From Streptomyces coffeae (GTDB taxonomy: Bacteria > Actinomycetota > Actinomycetes > Streptomycetales > Streptomycetaceae), in the NCBI RefSeq assembly GCF_016741875.1, contig NZ_JAERRF010000003.1, positions 62,001 to 126,000 on the forward strand: a stretch of DNA of 64,000 nt, written 5' to 3'. Below the pieces are notes generated by a model, which was given only the letters and a program-made list of their open reading frames with translations, had not been told where the DNA came from and did no database searches. Made by a program: the position numbers and the translations under genes. Shown piece after piece: positions 44,807 through 58,211 of the stretch. Numbering within the stretch: the first letter of the stretch is position 1; every line of letters starts with the position of its first letter.

Positions 44807-45976
44807 ATGGGACGACCGCTGCTCAATCGCCGACTGGCCGCATTCGGTACCACGATCTTCGCCGAGATGTCCGCCCTCGCCGTACGCACCGGCGCGATCA
44901 ATCTGGGCCAGGGATTTCCCGACACCGACGGCCCGGAGGAGGTGCGGGAGGCGGCGGTGCGCGCGCTGCGGGAGGGCCGCGGCAACCAGTACCCGCCCGG
45001 CCCCGGCATCCCCGAGCTGCGCAGCGCGGTCGCCGAGCACCAGCTGCGCTGGTACGGGCTCACCTTCGACCCGGACCGTGAGGTGCTGGTCACCGCGGGT
45101 GCCACCGAGGCCATCGCGGCCTCGCTGCTGGCGCTGGTGGAACCGGGCGACGAGGTGATCGCGCTGGAGCCGTACTACGACTCCTACGCCGCCAGTATCG
45201 CGATGGCGGGCGGCACCCGGGTCCCGGTCACCCTCCGGCCGCAAGGCAACGGTTTCGGCCTCGACCTGGACGAGCTGCGGGCCGCCGTCACCGACCGCAC
45301 CCGCCTCATCCTGCTCAACACCCCGCACAACCCCACCGGCACCGTGCTCACCCCCGATGAGCTGGCCGCCGTCGCCGAGCTGGCCGTGGAGCGCGATCTG
45401 CTGGTGGTGACGGACGAGGTCTATGAGCACCTCGTCTTCGACACCGGCCACACCCCGCTGGTCTCCTTCCCCGGGATGCGCGAGCGCACGGTGACCATCG
45501 GCAGCGCGGGCAAGACCTTCTCCTTCACCGGCTGGAAGGTCGGCTGGGTGACCGGCTCCCCGGAGCTGGTCACGGCGGTCCGCTCGGCCAAGCAGTATCT
45601 GACCTTCGTCTCCGCCGGGCCCTTCCAGTACGCGGTCGCCGAGGCGCTGCGGCTCCCGGACGACTATTTCCACGACATCCGCGAGGATCTGCGCGCCAAG
45701 CGCGATCTGCTGGCCGAAGGGCTGACCGACGCGGGCTTCACCGTCTTCCGCCCCTCGGGCACGTACTTCATCACCACCGACATCCGCCCGCTCGGCGAGA
45801 GCGACGGCTTCGCCTTCTGCCGCTCGCTGCCCGAGCGCTGCGGGGTGGTGGCCGTGCCGAACGCGGTCTTCTACGACCACCAGGACCAGGGCGCACCCTT
45901 CGTACGCTTCGCCTTCTGCAAGCGCACCCATGTGCTCACCGAGGCGGTCACACGGCTCAAGGGCCTGGCGCGCTGA
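44807..45976 (+). CDS. Class I/II pyridoxal-phosphate aminotransferase
   Basis: 389 residues, closest in pattern to the MalY/PatB-free KAT/methionine aminotransferase group: AINLGQGFPDTDGPEEV, GNQYPPGPGIPELR, the cofactor-binding VTAGATEAI, NTPHNPTGTVL, VVTDEVYEHLVF (Asp and Tyr on the ring) and the Schiff-base Lys in GSAGKTFSFTGWKVGW. The ATG at 44807 has GGAGG at eight bases. Likely converts 2-oxo acids and aromatic or sulphur amino acids; with a kyn operon nearby, kynurenine is also possible. Confidence 0.9.
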   Translation: MGRPLLNRRLAAFGTTIFAEMSALAVRTGAINLGQGFPDTDGPEEVREAAVRALREGRGNQYPPGPGIPELRSAVAEHQLRWYGLTFDPDREVLVTAGATEAIAASLLALVEPGDEVIALEPYYDSYAASIAMAGGTRVPVTLRPQGNGFGLDLDELRAAVTDRTRLILLNTPHNPTGTVLTPDELAAVAELAVERDLLVVTDEVYEHLVFDTGHTPLVSFPGMRERTVTIGSAGKTFSFTGWKVGWVTGSPELVTAVRSAKQYLTFVSAGPFQYAVAEALRLPDDYFHDIREDLRAKRDLLAEGLTDAGFTVFRPSGTYFITTDIRPLGESDGFAFCRSLPERCGVVAVPNAVFYDHQDQGAPFVRFAFCKRTHVLTEAVTRLKGLAR

Positions 45977-46000
45977 GCCAACAGCCCCACGGGCTCCGTG

Positions 46001-46049
46001 AAAAAGCGAGGTGAAAAAGCGCGAGCCCGGATAAAAAAGCGCGAGCCCG
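46001..46049. repeat. A-tract direct repeats between convergent genes
   Basis: AAAAAGCGCGAGCCCG occurs at 46014-46029 and 46034-46049, 20 bases apart, preceded by a shorter AAAAAGCGAG at 46001-46010. An imperfect GC hairpin follows (about 46050-46090). In such GC-rich DNA, runs of five to six A are rare; the block lies between the convergent aminotransferase and YbjN genes. Confidence 0.7.
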
Positions 46050-46118
46050 ACCGTGCACCGGCCGCCTCAGCGGCGGTGCATCGGCCGGGCTCCGCTGTGT
46101 CCTGCGGGCCCGGGGGGC

Positions 46119-46655
46119 TCAGCTCTCGTCGTCGCCCGGCTTCTCGTCGCCGTCGGACTCGATGTCGGCCTCCAGGCCGAGCTGCTCGACCAGCCACTTG
46201 TCGAACTCGATGGAAGCCCGCACCCAGCTGACTGTGCTGGACACGAAGTGCTCCAGGCTGACGCCGGTGCCTGTCAGCATCTGCGCCTCACCGATCAGCC
46301 GGACCGTGCCGTCGTCGTTGGTGTGGGTGTAGACCTTCGGCCACAACGTACGGCGGTTCCAGTCGTCGATCGCCTCGAGCAGCCGCGGCTTCTCGTCGAT
46401 GCCGTGCGGCCGGTCGTAGAACGTCCGGACGGAGAAGACCTGCTGCTCCTCCTCACCGCGGAACATGAAGTAGGTGCGGAACTGCTCCCACGGCGCGGCG
46501 AGGTCCCCCTCCTCGTCGACGACGTACTTCAGCTCCATCTGCTCCAGGAGCTGCTTGACCAGGTCCTGGTCGGGCAGCACAGGGCCACTCGGACCCGCCG
46601 GTTCGGGCTCGGGCTGGCCCCCGAAATTCGGAATCGAGGACGGGTCGATGCTCAC
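46119..46655 (-). CDS. YbjN-domain protein
   Basis: 178 residues: after a short Pro-rich start, LVKQLLEQMELKYVVDEEGDLAAPWEQFRTYFMF and WNRRTLWPKVYTHTNDDGTVRLIGEAQM follow the YbjN (type III secretion chaperone-like) pattern seen in many actinobacterial proteins. Acidic C terminus. GTG at 46655 has GAAGGGAAA upstream. Proposed role is regulatory or chaperone-like; the position between an aminotransferase and clpB gives no further hint. Confidence 0.82.
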   Translation of the reverse strand: MSIDPSSIPNFGGQPEPEPAGPSGPVLPDQDLVKQLLEQMELKYVVDEEGDLAAPWEQFRTYFMFRGEEEQQVFSVRTFYDRPHGIDEKPRLLEAIDDWNRRTLWPKVYTHTNDDGTVRLIGEAQMLTGTGVSLEHFVSSTVSWVRASIEFDKWLVEQLGLEADIESDGDEKPGDDES

Positions 46656-46771
46656 CGTGGATTTCCCTTCGTCTGGATACCGCCATCCTCCCTCACACCC
46701 GCCCCCGCGGTGCAACCCCGGCCGTGTTTTGCATGATCCACCGCGGGGTCCGCGGGGCCGGGACAGGCGCG

Positions 46772-49366
<2,595 letters not shown>

Positions 49367-49392
49367 GTCCCGGTGCTCCTCCTCGCGTCCAT

Positions 49393-49424
49393 GACCTGCT
49401 TCTGCTTCGACCTGCTTCTGCTTC
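49393..49424. repeat. Perfect 16-bp tandem repeat in the clpB leader
   Basis: GACCTGCTTCTGCTTC repeated head to tail at 49393-49408 and 49409-49424, inside the predicted 5' leader of clpB (27-58 bases upstream of its start). On the mRNA it reads as a purine-rich GAAGCAGAAGCAGGTC pair. Two mRNA purine tracts could mimic ribosome sites or act as an unstructured ribosome-loading region. Confidence 0.8.
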
Positions 49425-49454
49425 TGATGACAGTCAATCCTGCCCTGACTAACC

Positions 49455-49483
49455 TCCGTAAACTTGAGTCTATTCCACTCAAG
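49455..49483 (-). promoter_or_regulatory. HspR operator (HAIR) overlapping the clpB promoter
   Basis: CTTGAGT-N7-ACTCAAG (49463-49483) matches the HAIR consensus perfectly. Read leftwards, TTGAGT (49477-49482) as -35 and TACGGA (49455-49460) as -10 have a 16-base spacer within the operator, so HspR binding excludes polymerase. The divergent gene at 49522 starts only 39 bases from the other edge and could be affected as well. Confidence 0.9.
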
Positions 49484-49521
49484 TGTGCTGCGCCACCACT
49501 TCCGGCCATAGGTTCTGCGCC

Positions 49522-49926
49522 ATGGCCATCGATCCTCGCAACCCGGACCCCGGCTATCTCGCCTTCTGGCAGGAGCGCCATCTGTGCACCCTCACCACGC
49601 CGCGCCCGGACGGCACCCCGCATGTCGTCCCGGTCGGGGTCACCTACGACCCCGAGGCCGGGCTCGCCCGCGTCATCGCCAGCGGCCACAGCCGCAAGGT
49701 CGCCCATGTCCGGGCGGCGGGCGACGGCGGGGCGCGGGTCGCCGTCTGTCAGCTGGCGGGCAGACGGTGGGCCACCCTGGAGGGGCTCGCGGTGGTCCGC
49801 GACGAGCCCGAGCTGATCGCGGACGCGGAGGCCCGCTACACCGAGCGCTACCAGCGCACCCCGCGCCCCAACCCCCACCGGGTCCTGATCGAGATCACCG
49901 TCACCCGCGCCATGGGCCGGACGTAG
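49522..49926 (+). CDS. PPOX/FDOR split-barrel flavin or F420-binding protein
   Basis: 134 residues: [34 protein letters not shown] is the typical start of pyridoxamine-oxidase-like / F420-dependent split-barrel reductases, followed by [15 protein letters not shown] and a C-terminal [11 protein letters not shown] strand. In actinobacteria such single-domain proteins usually use F420 or FMN to reduce unknown substrates. The ATG is near the clpB HAIR element, from which it diverges, so heat-responsive control is conceivable. Confidence 0.85.
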   Translation: MAIDPRNPDPGYLAFWQERHLCTLTTPRPDGTPHVVPVGVTYDPEAGLARVIASGHSRKVAHVRAAGDGGARVAVCQLAGRRWATLEGLAVVRDEPELIADAEARYTERYQRTPRPNPHRVLIEITVTRAMGRT

Positions 49927-49994
49927 GCCGCGCTCCGCGCCGTACACACCCGGGTCCGGCACCCGGCCGCTCAGCCGCTCACGGCGGCACACCC

Positions 49995-50372
49995 TCAGTC
50001 CTCGGCCTGCGCCTGCTCCGCCCTCGCGTAGATCTCGGCCATCCCACCGGCGAAGTCGTACACCACGACCTGCTCATCGCCGACCACCCACGCGTCGTGC
50101 CCCGGCGGGCAGACGAAGACGTCCCCCGGCCCCACCTCGGTCTCCGCACCGTCCGCCATCCGCAGCCGCATCCGCCCCTTGGCCACGAACCCCGTGTGGT
50201 GGACCTCGCACAGATACGTCCCGGCGATCGGCCGCACCGACTCCTTCCAGCGCCAGCCCGGATCGAAGACGCCCACGGCGAAATCCAGCCCCGTCAGATG
50301 CACGGTGTCGAGGTGGCCCCCGGGAAAGTCACGCCGCTCATCGGGCTTCTCGATCGTCTTGACTTCCAACAT
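49995..50372 (-). CDS. Cupin-domain protein
   Basis: 125 residues forming one cupin barrel: GWRWKESVRPIAGTYLCEVHHTGFVAKGRMRLRM holds the first motif (His residues, metal ligand pattern partly degenerate) and EVGPGDVFVCPPGHDAWVVGDEQ the second. AGGAGGT before the ATG at 50372 is a perfect ribosome site and decides the start over an upstream open frame. Likely a small sugar- or oxalate-type binding protein; function unknown. Confidence 0.87.
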   Translation of the reverse strand: MLEVKTIEKPDERRDFPGGHLDTVHLTGLDFAVGVFDPGWRWKESVRPIAGTYLCEVHHTGFVAKGRMRLRMADGAETEVGPGDVFVCPPGHDAWVVGDEQVVVYDFAGGMAEIYARAEQAQAED

Positions 50373-50557
50373 GGCGGTACCTCCTGCCGTACCTCCATGG
50401 TGCCCCTCGCACGCCCGGCCGTCGCGCCCGTCGACTACGCCCGGCGCGGGCCCGTGATCTCCTCGCCGATCACGCATCCCTTCGCGGGCCCCTCGGACCG
50501 AGCCAGTCACCCCTCCGTCGTAGCGGCGCGGGCAACGCCCCCCACCAGACATACGGA

Positions 50558-50587
50558 GGCCCGGTGCCGAAGATCGGTCACCGGGCC
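50558..50587 (-). terminator. Hairpin downstream of the gene at 50601
   Basis: GGCCCGGTG...CACCGGGCC with an inner CCGA/TCGG pairing, 14 bases beyond the stop of the membrane-protein gene. Very similar to the hairpin at 51332-51362. Confidence 0.65.
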
Positions 50588-50600
50588 GCTCGTTCAGCTC

Positions 50601-51158
50601 TCAGCGAGGCTGGTCCCGCTGCCCGGCTGAGGGGCGCCAGTGGAGGGTCCAGTGGCCGGAGTGGCCGGGTGGGAGGGCCAAGTCGCGGCGGACGGCCGCG
50701 TAGTAGGCCTCGCGCGCGGTGCGCTGGCGGGCGAGCAGCGCGGACCAGGCTTCCCGGGTATGGTCCGGCTCCCGCAGGAACTGCTCCATCTCGACCACCG
50801 CGACCACCCAGGCCCGCGCCCGCTCCACCACCTCGGGGGTGCCCAGCATCAGCAGCGCCTCCCCCGCCGGATCCCGGGCGTCGGTTGCCGCGGCCAGGCC
50901 GGTCGACGCCTCCTCGGGGGACAGCGGATGCGGATGCGGATCGACCCCCAGATGGGAGGCGATCCGGTAAGCCAGGGTGACGCTGCGCTTCAGCGCCGTC
51001 GCGTAGTCGGCGTAAACCGTCAGCCGGCGTTCCTCCCAGCGTGCTCGCTGTTCGCGGCGGAAGCGGGCCTGATCGCCCTTGGTGATCGCCAGATAGGAGC
51101 CGAGGGCACCGATGATCACGCCGACTAGGGCGGGCAGTTGCTGTATGAACGCGGACAT
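50601..51158 (-). CDS. Single-TM hypothetical protein with helical cytoplasmic domain
   Basis: 185 residues. One N-terminal TM helix (LPALVGVIIGALGSYLAI) and a long, Arg-rich helical domain starting GDQARFRREQRARWEERR, with SLAYRIASHLG and a C-terminal ARQRTAREAYYAAVRRDL. Predicted inner-membrane protein facing the cytoplasm. I know this type only as a widespread streptomycete hypothetical. ATG at 51158 lacks a clear ribosome site; other starts upstream are less likely. Confidence 0.65.
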   Translation of the reverse strand: MSAFIQQLPALVGVIIGALGSYLAITKGDQARFRREQRARWEERRLTVYADYATALKRSVTLAYRIASHLGVDPHPHPLSPEEASTGLAAATDARDPAGEALLMLGTPEVVERARAWVVAVVEMEQFLREPDHTREAWSALLARQRTAREAYYAAVRRDLALPPGHSGHWTLHWRPSAGQRDQPR

Positions 51159-51331
51159 GGCGGCACGGTATAGCGATAGGGGCACCAGAGCGGAGGGCGG
51201 CGATGGACCAGGACGCGGGTGGCATCCTGCAAGGCTTTGCTCACGCACGGAAACGGTTCCGGGGGGCTGGTCACGCTCGGCTGCTCAGCCGAGTCGTACG
51301 TGCACACGGACGCGCACACCGCCATGTTCAA

Positions 51332-51362
51332 GGCCCGGTGACCGAAACTCGGTCACCGGGCC
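51332..51362 (-). terminator. Terminator hairpin downstream of hspR
   Basis: Perfect 14-base arms GGCCCGGTGACCGA and its complement around AAC, 24 bases beyond the hspR stop; it ends the dnaK operon. Nearly identical in sequence to the hairpin at 50558-50587. Confidence 0.8.
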
Positions 51363-51385
51363 ACTCGATCGCATGAACAGAGGTG

Positions 51386-51874
51386 CTACTCCGAGCGCTT
51401 GGGTCGCCAGACGACCAGCGCGCTGGTCTGCTGGACGTCCTGGTAGCGGACCAGGTCGCGGCGGTAGGAGGCGTGGACCTGGGCCTCGCGCTGCTGCATG
51501 GCCGCCGCGGCACCCTCGACCGCGGACTGGAGTTCGGACACACGGGCCTGGAGGGCCGCGACCTGGTTCTCCAGTTCGATGATGCGCTTGATCCCGGCGA
51601 GGTTGATGCCCTCGTCCTGGGACAGCTGCTGCACCTGACGGAGCAGCTCGATGTCACGCGCGGAGTACCGCCGGCCGCGGCCGGCGGTGCGGTCGGGGGA
51701 GACCAGGCCGAGGCGGTCGTACTGACGCAGGGTCTGCGGATGCAGACCGGAGAGCTGAGCGGCGACCGAGATGACGTACACCGGCGACTCGTCGGTCAGT
51801 TCGTAGGGATTGCGGGGCCGGCCCGCGCCCCTGCCTCCGATTCCTCCTCGGCCGTGCGCCTCCATTGGGGTCAC
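51386..51874 (-). CDS. hspR: Heat-shock repressor HspR (MerR family)
   Basis: 162 residues. MerR-like helix-turn-helix and wing in YVISVAAQLSGLHPQTLRQYDRLGLVSPDRTAGRGRRY, a dimerisation helix LENQVAALQARVSELQ and the C-terminal VVWRPKR tail, which in mycobacterial and streptomycete HspR is linked to DnaK feedback. It binds HAIR operators, several of which are in this window. GTG at 51874 overlaps the dnaJ stop (GTGA); an ATG three codons inside at 51865 is better spaced from GGGAG and may be the real start. Confidence 0.94.
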   Translation of the reverse strand: MTPMEAHGRGGIGGRGAGRPRNPYELTDESPVYVISVAAQLSGLHPQTLRQYDRLGLVSPDRTAGRGRRYSARDIELLRQVQQLSQDEGINLAGIKRIIELENQVAALQARVSELQSAVEGAAAAMQQREAQVHASYRRDLVRYQDVQQTSALVVWRPKRSE

Positions 51875-53052
51875 GCTCCCTTCGCGGCCTTGAACAGCTC
51901 CGCCCGCGGGTCCTCGCCCGCGGTCGCCTCGCGATACGACTCCAGCGCCTCGCGCGCCGAGTCGCTGAGGTCCTTCGGCACCGTGACCTCGACGGTGACC
52001 AGCAGATCGCCCCGGGTGCCGTCCTTGCGCACCGCGCCCTTGCCGCGGGCACGCATCGTCCGGCCGCCCGGCGTACCGGCCGGCAGCTTCAGGGTGACCG
52101 GCGGGCCGCCCAGCGTGGGCACCTTGATCTCGCCGCCGAGCGCCGCCTCCGGGAGGGAGACGGGCACGGTGACGGTCAGGTTGTCTCCCTTGCGGCCGAA
52201 GACCGGATGCGCGTCCACATGGACGATGACGTAGAGGTCACCGGCCGGACCGCCGGTCTCGCCCGGGGCGCCCTTGCCGCGCAGCCGGATCCGCTGGCCG
52301 TCGCTGACGCCCGCGGGGATCCGGACCTGCATGGTGCGGGCGGAACGGGCTCGTCCGCTGCCCTTGCAGGTGTCGCACGGGTTCTGCGCGATCAGCCCGC
52401 GGCCCCGGCACTCCACGCACGGGTCGGTGAGCGAGAAGCCGCCCCCGCCGCCGCGGCTGACCTGTCCGGTGCCGACGCAGGTCGGGCAGACCCTGGGGGT
52501 GCCGTTCTTGTCGCCGGTGCCGGAACACTCCTTGCACGGGGCCTGGCTGGACATCCGCAAGGGGACCGTGGCCCCCTCCACCGCCTCGGTGAAGCTCAGC
52601 GTCACCTCGGACTCGATGTCCTGACCGCGCCTCGGCTGGGTGCGGGCGCCGCCGCCGCGGTTGAAGAGGCCGCCGAAGACGTCCCCCAGACCGCCGCCGA
52701 AGCCGCCCGCGCCGCCACCACCGCCGCCCTGGCCGCCGCCGAAGAGGTCGCCCAGGTCGAAGTTGAAGCTGCCGGTGCCGCCCGGACCGCCGGGACCGGG
52801 GCGGAAGCCGCCGTTCCCGAACAGCGAGCGGGCCTCGTCGTACTCCTTGCGCCGCTTGGGATCACCGAGGATGTCATTGGCCTCGGAGATCTCCTTGAAG
52901 CGCTCCTCCGCCTTGGCATCACCCTTGTTGGCGTCCGGATGGAACTCGCGCGCGAGCTTCCGGTACGCCTTCTTGATCTCCGCCTCGGTCGCGTCCTTGG
53001 GGACGCCGAGGACCTTGTAGTAGTCCTTCTCGACGAAGTCCTTGGTGCTCAT
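51871..53052 (-). CDS. dnaJ: Chaperone DnaJ (Hsp40)
   Basis: 393 residues: J domain (about 8-75) with the HPD motif in REFHPDANKG, a Gly-rich region (about 80-140), four CxxCxGxG zinc repeats (CKECSGTG, CPTCVGTG, CVECRGRG, CDTCKGSG) and the C-terminal substrate-binding barrels. The ATG has GAGGAGGG upstream. Third gene of dnaK-grpE-dnaJ-hspR, starting 45 bases after grpE. Delivers clients to DnaK and stimulates its ATPase. Confidence 0.97.
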   Translation of the reverse strand: MSTKDFVEKDYYKVLGVPKDATEAEIKKAYRKLAREFHPDANKGDAKAEERFKEISEANDILGDPKRRKEYDEARSLFGNGGFRPGPGGPGGTGSFNFDLGDLFGGGQGGGGGGAGGFGGGLGDVFGGLFNRGGGARTQPRRGQDIESEVTLSFTEAVEGATVPLRMSSQAPCKECSGTGDKNGTPRVCPTCVGTGQVSRGGGGGFSLTDPCVECRGRGLIAQNPCDTCKGSGRARSARTMQVRIPAGVSDGQRIRLRGKGAPGETGGPAGDLYVIVHVDAHPVFGRKGDNLTVTVPVSLPEAALGGEIKVPTLGGPPVTLKLPAGTPGGRTMRARGKGAVRKDGTRGDLLVTVEVTVPKDLSDSAREALESYREATAGEDPRAELFKAAKGA

Positions 53053-53097
53053 CCCCGACGTCCCTCCTCTCCTGCGGTATCCGTCGTCACCGTCGCG

Positions 53098-55628
<2,531 letters not shown>

Positions 55629-55647
55629 CTACCGCTTCGAGTACAGC

Positions 55648-55720
55648 ATTGAGTGGAACAGGCTCAAGCGTGCATGACCGGCTCCACCCTGTCAACAGAG
55701 CTGAGTCGGCCCGACTCAAC
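55648..55720 (-). promoter_or_regulatory. dnaK promoter region with two HAIR elements
   Basis: HAIR-1 ATTGAGT-N7-GCTCAAG (55648-55668) and HAIR-2 GCTGAGT-N7-ACTCAAC (55700-55720) each deviate from CTTGAGT-N7-ACTCAAG at two to three positions. A TTGACA -35 box (55690-55695, read leftwards) lies between them; the best -10 is uncertain (CACGCT at 55667-55672, 17-base spacer). Fits multi-site HspR repression of dnaK as known from S. coelicolor. Confidence 0.8.
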
Positions 55721-55873
55721 TTTTATATGACCCTTATGACCAAGGAGGCACAACGCCCGCCGCACAAGCCCCAACGCACCCCAGGGGAGGGGACCCTGAG
55801 CGACGCAGATCACCGGCCGGTCGACTACATGAGGTCGCTCTCCGGCGGGTAATGTCGGTCAAGACGAATTAAG

Positions 55874-55887
55874 TTACTGCTTAGTAA
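55874..55887 (+). promoter_or_regulatory. TTACT-N4-AGTAA operator upstream of the Fe-S oxidoreductase
   Basis: Perfect inverted repeat TTACT-GCTT-AGTAA in an unusually AT-rich patch (55868-55890), 33-46 bases before the start codon. Typical size for a TetR- or GntR-type repressor site; the regulator is not in the window. The preceding spacer from 55614 also holds the dnaK promoter. Confidence 0.55.
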
Positions 55888-55919
55888 TCATCGCTCTCGC
55901 TGGTTCGAGGAGCCCCACC

Positions 55920-58184
55920 ATGCAACTCGCCGCGATCATCGTGTCGCTGGTCCTCATTGCGGTCGGCGTCGCCCTGCTCGGTCGCGCCGTCGTGCAGTTC
56001 GTACGTTTCTTCATGCTCGGCGCGCCGATCCCAGCGGGCCTGAGGACCGACAATCCGTGGCAGCGGAGTGTGACGGTGGTCCGGGAGTTCGTCGGGCATA
56101 CCCGGATGAACAAGTGGGGCATCGTCGGCGTCGCCCACTGGCTCGTCGCGGTCGGCTTCCTCACCCTGCTCCTCACCATCGCCAACGCCTTCGGCCAGCT
56201 CTTCCAGGCCGACTGGCTGCTGCCGATCATCGGTGACTGGCTGCCGTGGGAGCTGCTGGTCGAGGTGATGGGGCTGGGGACGACCGTGGGCATCCTCACC
56301 CTCATCGTCATCCGCCTGCTGAACCTGCCGTCCCGCGCGGGACGCAAATCCCGCTTCGCGGGTTCGACCGCCTGGCAGGCGTACTTCGTCGAGTACGTCA
56401 TCCTCATCGTCGGCGTCTGCATCGTGACGCTGCGCGGCCTCGAGGGCGCCCTGCACCACGTGGACAGCTACGAGGTGGGGTATCTGTTCTCGTACCCGCT
56501 GGTCGTGGCCTTCAAGGGGCTGAGCCTGACCACGCTCCAGAACCTCACCTACTTCGTCGCGATGGTCAAGATCGCCACCTCGTTCATCTGGATGATCACC
56601 GTCTCGCTGAACATCGACATGAGCATCGCCTGGCACCGCTTCCTCGCCTTCCCCAACATCTGGTTCAAGCGGAACGCGAAGGGCGAGGTCGCCCTCGGCG
56701 CGCTGCTGCCGATGACCAGCGAGGGCAAGCCGATCGACTTCGAGGACCCGGGCGAGGACGACCAGTTCGGCGTCTCCCAGATCGAGCACTTCTCCTGGAA
56801 GGGCCTCCTCGACTTCTCCACCTGCACCGAGTGCGGCCGCTGCCAGTCGCAGTGCCCGGCCTGGAACACCGGCAAGCCGCTCTCCCCCAAGCTGCTGATC
56901 ATGGCGCTGCGCGACCACTCGCACGCCAAGGCCCCGTATCTGCTCGCGGGCGGCGGCAAGACCATGGAGGGCGAGGAGAAGGCCACCGAGGAGCAGCTGA
57001 AGGACGTACCCGCGGCCGCCCTCGCGGAGGCCGAGCGCCCGCTGATCGGGACGCTGGAGGAGAACGGCGTCATCGACCCCGATGTGCTGTGGTCCTGCAC
57101 CACCTGCGGCGCCTGCGTCGAGCAGTGCCCGGTGGACATCGAGCACGTCGACCACATCGTGGACATGCGCCGCTACCAGGTGATGATCGAGTCCAGCTTC
57201 CCCAGCGAGGCGGGCACGATGCTCAAGAACCTGGAGAAGAAGGGCAACCCCTGGGGTCTGGCCAAGAAGCAGCGGCTGGCATGGACCAAGGAAGTCGACT
57301 TCGAGGTGCCGGTCGTCGGCAAGGACATCGAGGACCTCACCGAGGTCGACTACCTCTACTGGGTCGGCTGCGCCGGTGCCCTGGAGGACCGCGCCAAGAA
57401 GACCACCAAGGCCTTCGCGGAGCTGCTGCACATCGCGGGCGTCAAGTTCGCGATCATGGGCGGCGACGAGGCGTGCACCGGTGACTCGGCCCGCCGCCTG
57501 GGCAACGAGTTCCTGTTCCAGCAGCTCGGCCAGCAGAACGTCGAGATGCTGAACATGGCCTTCGGCGAAGATGCTGAGGAAGGCGTGGTCGTCGAGAAGT
57601 CCAAGAAGAAGATCGTCGCGACCTGCCCGCACTGCTTCAACACCATCGCCAATGAATACCCGCAGCTGGGCGGCGACTTCGAGGTCATCCACCACACCCA
57701 GCTGCTCCAGCACCTCATCGACGAGGGCAAGCTGATCCCGGTCACCCCGGTCGAGGGTCTGATCACCTATCACGACCCCTGCTACCTGGGCCGTCACAAC
57801 AAGGTCTACACCCCGCCGCGCGAGATCATCGCCAAGGTGCCGGGGCTCCGCAACGAGGAGATGCACCGCCACAAGGAGCGCGGCTTCTGCTGTGGCGCGG
57901 GCGGCGCCCGGATGTGGATGGAGGAGCGGATCGGCAAGCGCATCAACAACGAGCGGGTGGACGAGGCGCTGTCGCTCAACCCCGACATCGTCTCCACCGC
58001 CTGCCCGTTCTGCCTGGTGATGCTGACGGACTCGGTCAACGGCAAGAAGAACGAGGGCAAGGCGAACGAGGCGCTCCAGGTCGTGGATGTCTCGCAGCTG
58101 CTGCTCGACTCGGTGAAGACGCCCGCCGACCCCGAGGGCGACGGCGAGTCGGCCGAGGAGCCGGAGCCCGAGCCGGTGAAGTAG
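55920..58184 (+). CDS. EtfD-like membrane iron-sulphur oxidoreductase (heterodisulfide-reductase-related)
   Basis: 754 residues. The N-terminal 270 residues have five to six TM helices of the cytochrome b/NarI-like type with conserved His residues. Two 4Fe-4S motifs follow, CTECGRCQSQC (from residue 302) and CTTCGACVEQC (from about 392), then two CCG-type modules with CCGAGGARMWMEE near the end and an acidic tail. This is the architecture of mycobacterial EtfD (Rv0338c), which passes electrons from ETF and acyl-CoA dehydrogenases to menaquinone. ATG with GAGGAG upstream. Confidence 0.88.
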   Translation: MQLAAIIVSLVLIAVGVALLGRAVVQFVRFFMLGAPIPAGLRTDNPWQRSVTVVREFVGHTRMNKWGIVGVAHWLVAVGFLTLLLTIANAFGQLFQADWLLPIIGDWLPWELLVEVMGLGTTVGILTLIVIRLLNLPSRAGRKSRFAGSTAWQAYFVEYVILIVGVCIVTLRGLEGALHHVDSYEVGYLFSYPLVVAFKGLSLTTLQNLTYFVAMVKIATSFIWMITVSLNIDMSIAWHRFLAFPNIWFKRNAKGEVALGALLPMTSEGKPIDFEDPGEDDQFGVSQIEHFSWKGLLDFSTCTECGRCQSQCPAWNTGKPLSPKLLIMALRDHSHAKAPYLLAGGGKTMEGEEKATEEQLKDVPAAALAEAERPLIGTLEENGVIDPDVLWSCTTCGACVEQCPVDIEHVDHIVDMRRYQVMIESSFPSEAGTMLKNLEKKGNPWGLAKKQRLAWTKEVDFEVPVVGKDIEDLTEVDYLYWVGCAGALEDRAKKTTKAFAELLHIAGVKFAIMGGDEACTGDSARRLGNEFLFQQLGQQNVEMLNMAFGEDAEEGVVVEKSKKKIVATCPHCFNTIANEYPQLGGDFEVIHHTQLLQHLIDEGKLIPVTPVEGLITYHDPCYLGRHNKVYTPPREIIAKVPGLRNEEMHRHKERGFCCGAGGARMWMEERIGKRINNERVDEALSLNPDIVSTACPFCLVMLTDSVNGKKNEGKANEALQVVDVSQLLLDSVKTPADPEGDGESAEEPEPEPVK

Positions 58185-58211
58185 GGCCCGCGGCACCCGG
58201 GTTCAACGGAT

